NCBI GenBank assembly: GCA_902826565.1
Contig: CADEFF010000002.1
Coordinates: 1-64,000, forward strand
DNA: 64,000 bases
Direction: 5' to 3'
Origin: an uncultured Rhodospirillaceae bacterium
GTDB taxonomy: Bacteria; Pseudomonadota; Alphaproteobacteria; Dongiales; Dongiaceae
How positions within the stretch are numbered: the stretch's first letter is position 1; each line of letters starts with the position of its first letter. The position numbers and the translations under genes are program-made. The notes under the pieces are model-generated. The model was not told the origin of the DNA. It did not search any database and saw only the letters and a list, made by a program, of their open reading frames with translations. This document shows, piece after piece, positions 61,819 to 64,000 of the stretch.

Positions 61819-63920
61819 GCCTCTCCGGCGCCATCGATCCCACGCCGCGCGCCTGGAGCGCCGCCCGGCCAGCAACCCTCGCCTGGATCGCCATCGCCCT
61901 TCTCGCCTTGCTGCTCTATCCCCTGCGTGCGACCGAGCCGTGGCTGCTCGCCTGGCCGGCCGATCTCGTACCGCCGATCGAGCCCGCGCTCGATACGGCG
62001 ATGGCCTGGTTCACCGACAGGTTCCATCTCCTGTTTCGCGCCCTCGCCGCCCTCATCCGGGCGCCGCTGGAAGCGCTCCGCGCGCTGCTCGGCTGGCTCC
62101 CCTGGCTGACCGTGACCGTGGCGGCCGCGCTTATCGCCCACACGGCCGGTGGGGGGCGGCTCGCTCTGCTCGCCATCAGCACCTGCCTCTATATCGTGCT
62201 GTTCGGCTTCTGGGCGCCGACCATGAACACGCTCTCCCTCGTGGGGGTGGCCGTGCCGATCGCAGTCCTGCTCGGGCTCCTGCTCGGCGTTCTCGCCTTC
62301 CGCCATCCCCGCTTTCGCCGATTGCTGCTGCCGTCGCTCGACGTGATGCAGACGATCCCGGCCCTCGCCTATCTCATCCCCTTCGTGCTGCTGTTCGGCT
62401 ATGGGCCGGTCGTGGGGCTGGTGGCGAGCGTGATCTATGCCTGCCCGCCGATGATCCGCAACGTGATGCTGGGACTGGAGCGGGTGCCTGCCGATGTGGT
62501 CGAATCCGGCGTCATGGCCGGCTGCACGCGGCGACAGCATCTCTTCTGGGTGCGCCTCCCCGCCGCCATGCCGAGCGTCCTCGTCGGCATCAACCAGGCG
62601 ATCATGACCACCCTTTCGATGGTGATCCTTGCCGCCATCGTCGGCGGCTACAGCGACATCGGCTGGCAGTTGCTGAGCACGCTTCGCAAGTCGCTCTTCG
62701 GCCAGAGCCTTCTCGCGGGCCTCGTCATCGCCCTCATTGCGATCCTGTTCGACCGTGTGGGCCAGGCCTTCGTCGAGGGCGGCAGGGCCCGGCGGGCGGC
62801 GCAGCGGCGGCGGAGCGGGCGCGGCCGGACGATGGCGGTAGCGCTGGCGATGCTGGCGGGGAGCCTGCTTCTCGCGGCGCTGCTGCCGCCACTCTGGGTC
62901 TACCCGTCCGGCTGGTATCTCGATCCCGGGCCGCTGCTCAACGATGCCGTGACCTGGTTCACGGTGAACTACTTCTTCCTCACCGATGCGATCAAGAACG
63001 CGGCCCTCTTCTTCGTGCTGTTCCCGCTCAAGATCGGCCTCGAAGGCGCGGTGCGGCCCGGCTTCTGGGGTTTCTCCCTGACGCCTCTGGTATCGGCGAT
63101 CTATGCAGGGCTGATCGCGTCGCTCGCGCTGCTCGCCTATCGTTTCTGGCGCTGGCGCGGCTTCGGCGCCGTGCTTGGCTTCGGCTGCCTTTACTATTTC
63201 GGCACCACGGGCACACCCTGGCCGCTCTTCACGGCCGTGATCGTCGCGCTCGCCTGGCAGACCGGCGGGCCGCGTCTCGCCCTCTTTGCACTTGCCGGCA
63301 TGGCGTTCATCCTGATCGCCGGTCTCTGGCACCGGGCGATGCTGACCGTGCAGCTCTGCGGTGCCGCGGTCATCGTCTCCTTCCTGATCGGCTCCGCCAT
63401 CGGCATCCTCGCGGCGCGCAGCGACCGGTTCTCCCGGCTCATCCGGCCGATCTGCGACGCGCTGCAGACCATGCCGCAATTCGTGTTCCTGATCCCGATC
63501 ATGATGGTTTTCCTGGCCGGCGAGTTTTCCGCCATGCTGGCGGTCGTGCTCTACGCGATCGTGCCGCCGATCCGCTACATGGAGAACGGTCTTCGCGGCG
63601 TGCCGGCGCAATCCATCGAGGCCGCGCGCGCGCTCGGCTGCAGCCGACGCCAACTGCTCTGGCAGGTGCAGATCCCGCTCGCCATGCCGGAAATCATGCT
63701 CGGGCTCAACCAGACCATCGTCATGGCGCTTTACATGGTGGTGGTGGCGGCGCTGGTGGGCGATGTCGGTCTCGGCCAGCTCGTCTATCAGGGCGTCGGC
63801 ACGGCGAGCTTCGGCGAAGGCGCTATCGCCGGCCTCGGCATCGCGATCATCGCCATGATCGCCGACGGCATCCTGCAATCCTGGAGCCGACGCCAGGCGG
63901 CGGCGCGCGGCCGGCGATGA
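61815..63920 (+). CDS. proW: glycine betaine/proline ABC transporter permease, two fused ProW domains
   Basis: A 701-residue membrane protein with two complete permease modules. Module 1 (about 60-330) has MQTIPALAYLIPFVLLFGYG and the EAA-type loop SGVMAGCTRRQHLFWVRLP; module 2 (about 500-690) has MPQFVFLIPIMMVF and ARALGCSRRQLLWQVQIPLA. Between them lies a linker with extra helices (about 345-490). A homodimer of this protein would carry four modules, or one polypeptide can form the whole channel. Start GTG 61815 overlaps proV. Similar long ProW forms occur in some alphaproteobacteria. Confidence 0.92.
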   Translation: MSLSGAIDPTPRAWSAARPATLAWIAIALLALLLYPLRATEPWLLAWPADLVPPIEPALDTAMAWFTDRFHLLFRALAALIRAPLEALRALLGWLPWLTVTVAAALIAHTAGGGRLALLAISTCLYIVLFGFWAPTMNTLSLVGVAVPIAVLLGLLLGVLAFRHPRFRRLLLPSLDVMQTIPALAYLIPFVLLFGYGPVVGLVASVIYACPPMIRNVMLGLERVPADVVESGVMAGCTRRQHLFWVRLPAAMPSVLVGINQAIMTTLSMVILAAIVGGYSDIGWQLLSTLRKSLFGQSLLAGLVIALIAILFDRVGQAFVEGGRARRAAQRRRSGRGRTMAVALAMLAGSLLLAALLPPLWVYPSGWYLDPGPLLNDAVTWFTVNYFFLTDAIKNAALFFVLFPLKIGLEGAVRPGFWGFSLTPLVSAIYAGLIASLALLAYRFWRWRGFGAVLGFGCLYYFGTTGTPWPLFTAVIVALAWQTGGPRLALFALAGMAFILIAGLWHRAMLTVQLCGAAVIVSFLIGSAIGILAARSDRFSRLIRPICDALQTMPQFVFLIPIMMVFLAGEFSAMLAVVLYAIVPPIRYMENGLRGVPAQSIEAARALGCSRRQLLWQVQIPLAMPEIMLGLNQTIVMALYMVVVAALVGDVGLGQLVYQGVGTASFGEGAIAGLGIAIIAMIADGILQSWSRRQAAARGRR

Positions 63921-63945
63921 ACGCAGCATCAAGGAGCGGACAGGC

Positions 63946-64000
63946 ATGATCTGGCTTACCGGTGGCAATGTGTATGACGTCGCACAAGGTAAATTCGAGC
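63946..64000 (+). CDS. amidohydrolase family protein, N-terminus only (cut by window edge)
   Basis: ATG 63946 follows AAGGAG and opens MIWLTGGNVYDVAQGKFE, 18 residues to the right edge. A metal-dependent amidohydrolase such as an imidazolonepropionase-like enzyme often starts (I/L)xxGxVxDG-type; this N-terminus resembles that group. It lies 25 bases after the permease and is probably in the ProXVW operon, hinting that the imported solute is hydrolysed. The rest of the gene is outside the window. Confidence 0.55.
   Translation, partial: MIWLTGGNVYDVAQGKFE

Overview
The DNA is very GC-rich, the coding density is high, and genes are often joined by 4-base start/stop overlaps (ATGA, GTGA, TTGA). 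The protein families (an FbpB-type iron permease, a fused ProW, a DgcA/StcD-type flavin oxidoreductase, an N,N-dimethylformamidase, a LIV transporter) point to a free-living soil or rhizosphere alphaproteobacterium. It is perhaps of the Rhodospirillales/Hyphomicrobiales kind, but the order is a guess. I found no rRNA, tRNA, insertion sequence, prophage or CRISPR array.

Layout. 1-1716: a PAS-GGDEF-EAL cyclic-di-GMP protein cut by the left edge. 2052-10420: a small unknown gene; a tightly packed block of acyl-CoA synthetase, ketopantoate-reductase-like enzyme, class I glutamine amidotransferase and fused ferric-iron permease; the convergent ferric-binding protein behind a near-perfect 27-bp palindrome (Fur-like); an unusual FlK-type thioesterase/HCCA-isomerase fusion; and a glutathione transferase. 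10705-13731: DUF6624 gene, otsB and otsA (trehalose synthesis) in one coupled unit. 13766-16518: a GNAT acetyltransferase and an N-methylproline/dimethylglycine-demethylase-like flavoenzyme. 16780-23934: a surface-polysaccharide block (flippase, two methyltransferases, GT4, GT2, GT39-like). 24003-30267: a CHASE4 histidine kinase and an RND efflux pair. 30538-34515: both subunits of N,N-dimethylformamidase, divergent from a creatinase-like M24 protein. 34810-37994: a repeat-rich secreted protein and two MFS exporters.

38015-43406: a quaternary-amine style module with a Rieske oxygenase carrying the Glu bridge, a coupled FAD amine oxidase, a divergent GcvA-like LysR regulator, an orphan amino-acid-type binding protein and an MBL hydrolase. 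43619-57932: a catabolic island. One long leftward unit runs LLM flavin oxidoreductase, M19-like hydrolase, periplasmic binding protein, livF, livH, livM, HIBADH-like dehydrogenase and MDR dehydrogenase. The missing ATPase livG lies at the far end, divergent from an M24 protein whose metal and catalytic spacing matches the DMSP lyase DddP. A MocR regulator sits next to the LLM promoter, and ATTGTC/GACAAT boxes occur at both promoters and upstream of mocR. 58659-64000: acetamidase/formamidase, a glycine-betaine-type ProXVW transporter and the start of an amidohydrolase.

The recurring theme is uptake and breakdown of methylated N (and perhaps S) compounds and amides, with peptidase-fold enzymes apparently reused for other chemistry. 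The 45-58 kb MocR/LIV/DddP-like island is the best candidate for an undescribed pathway.
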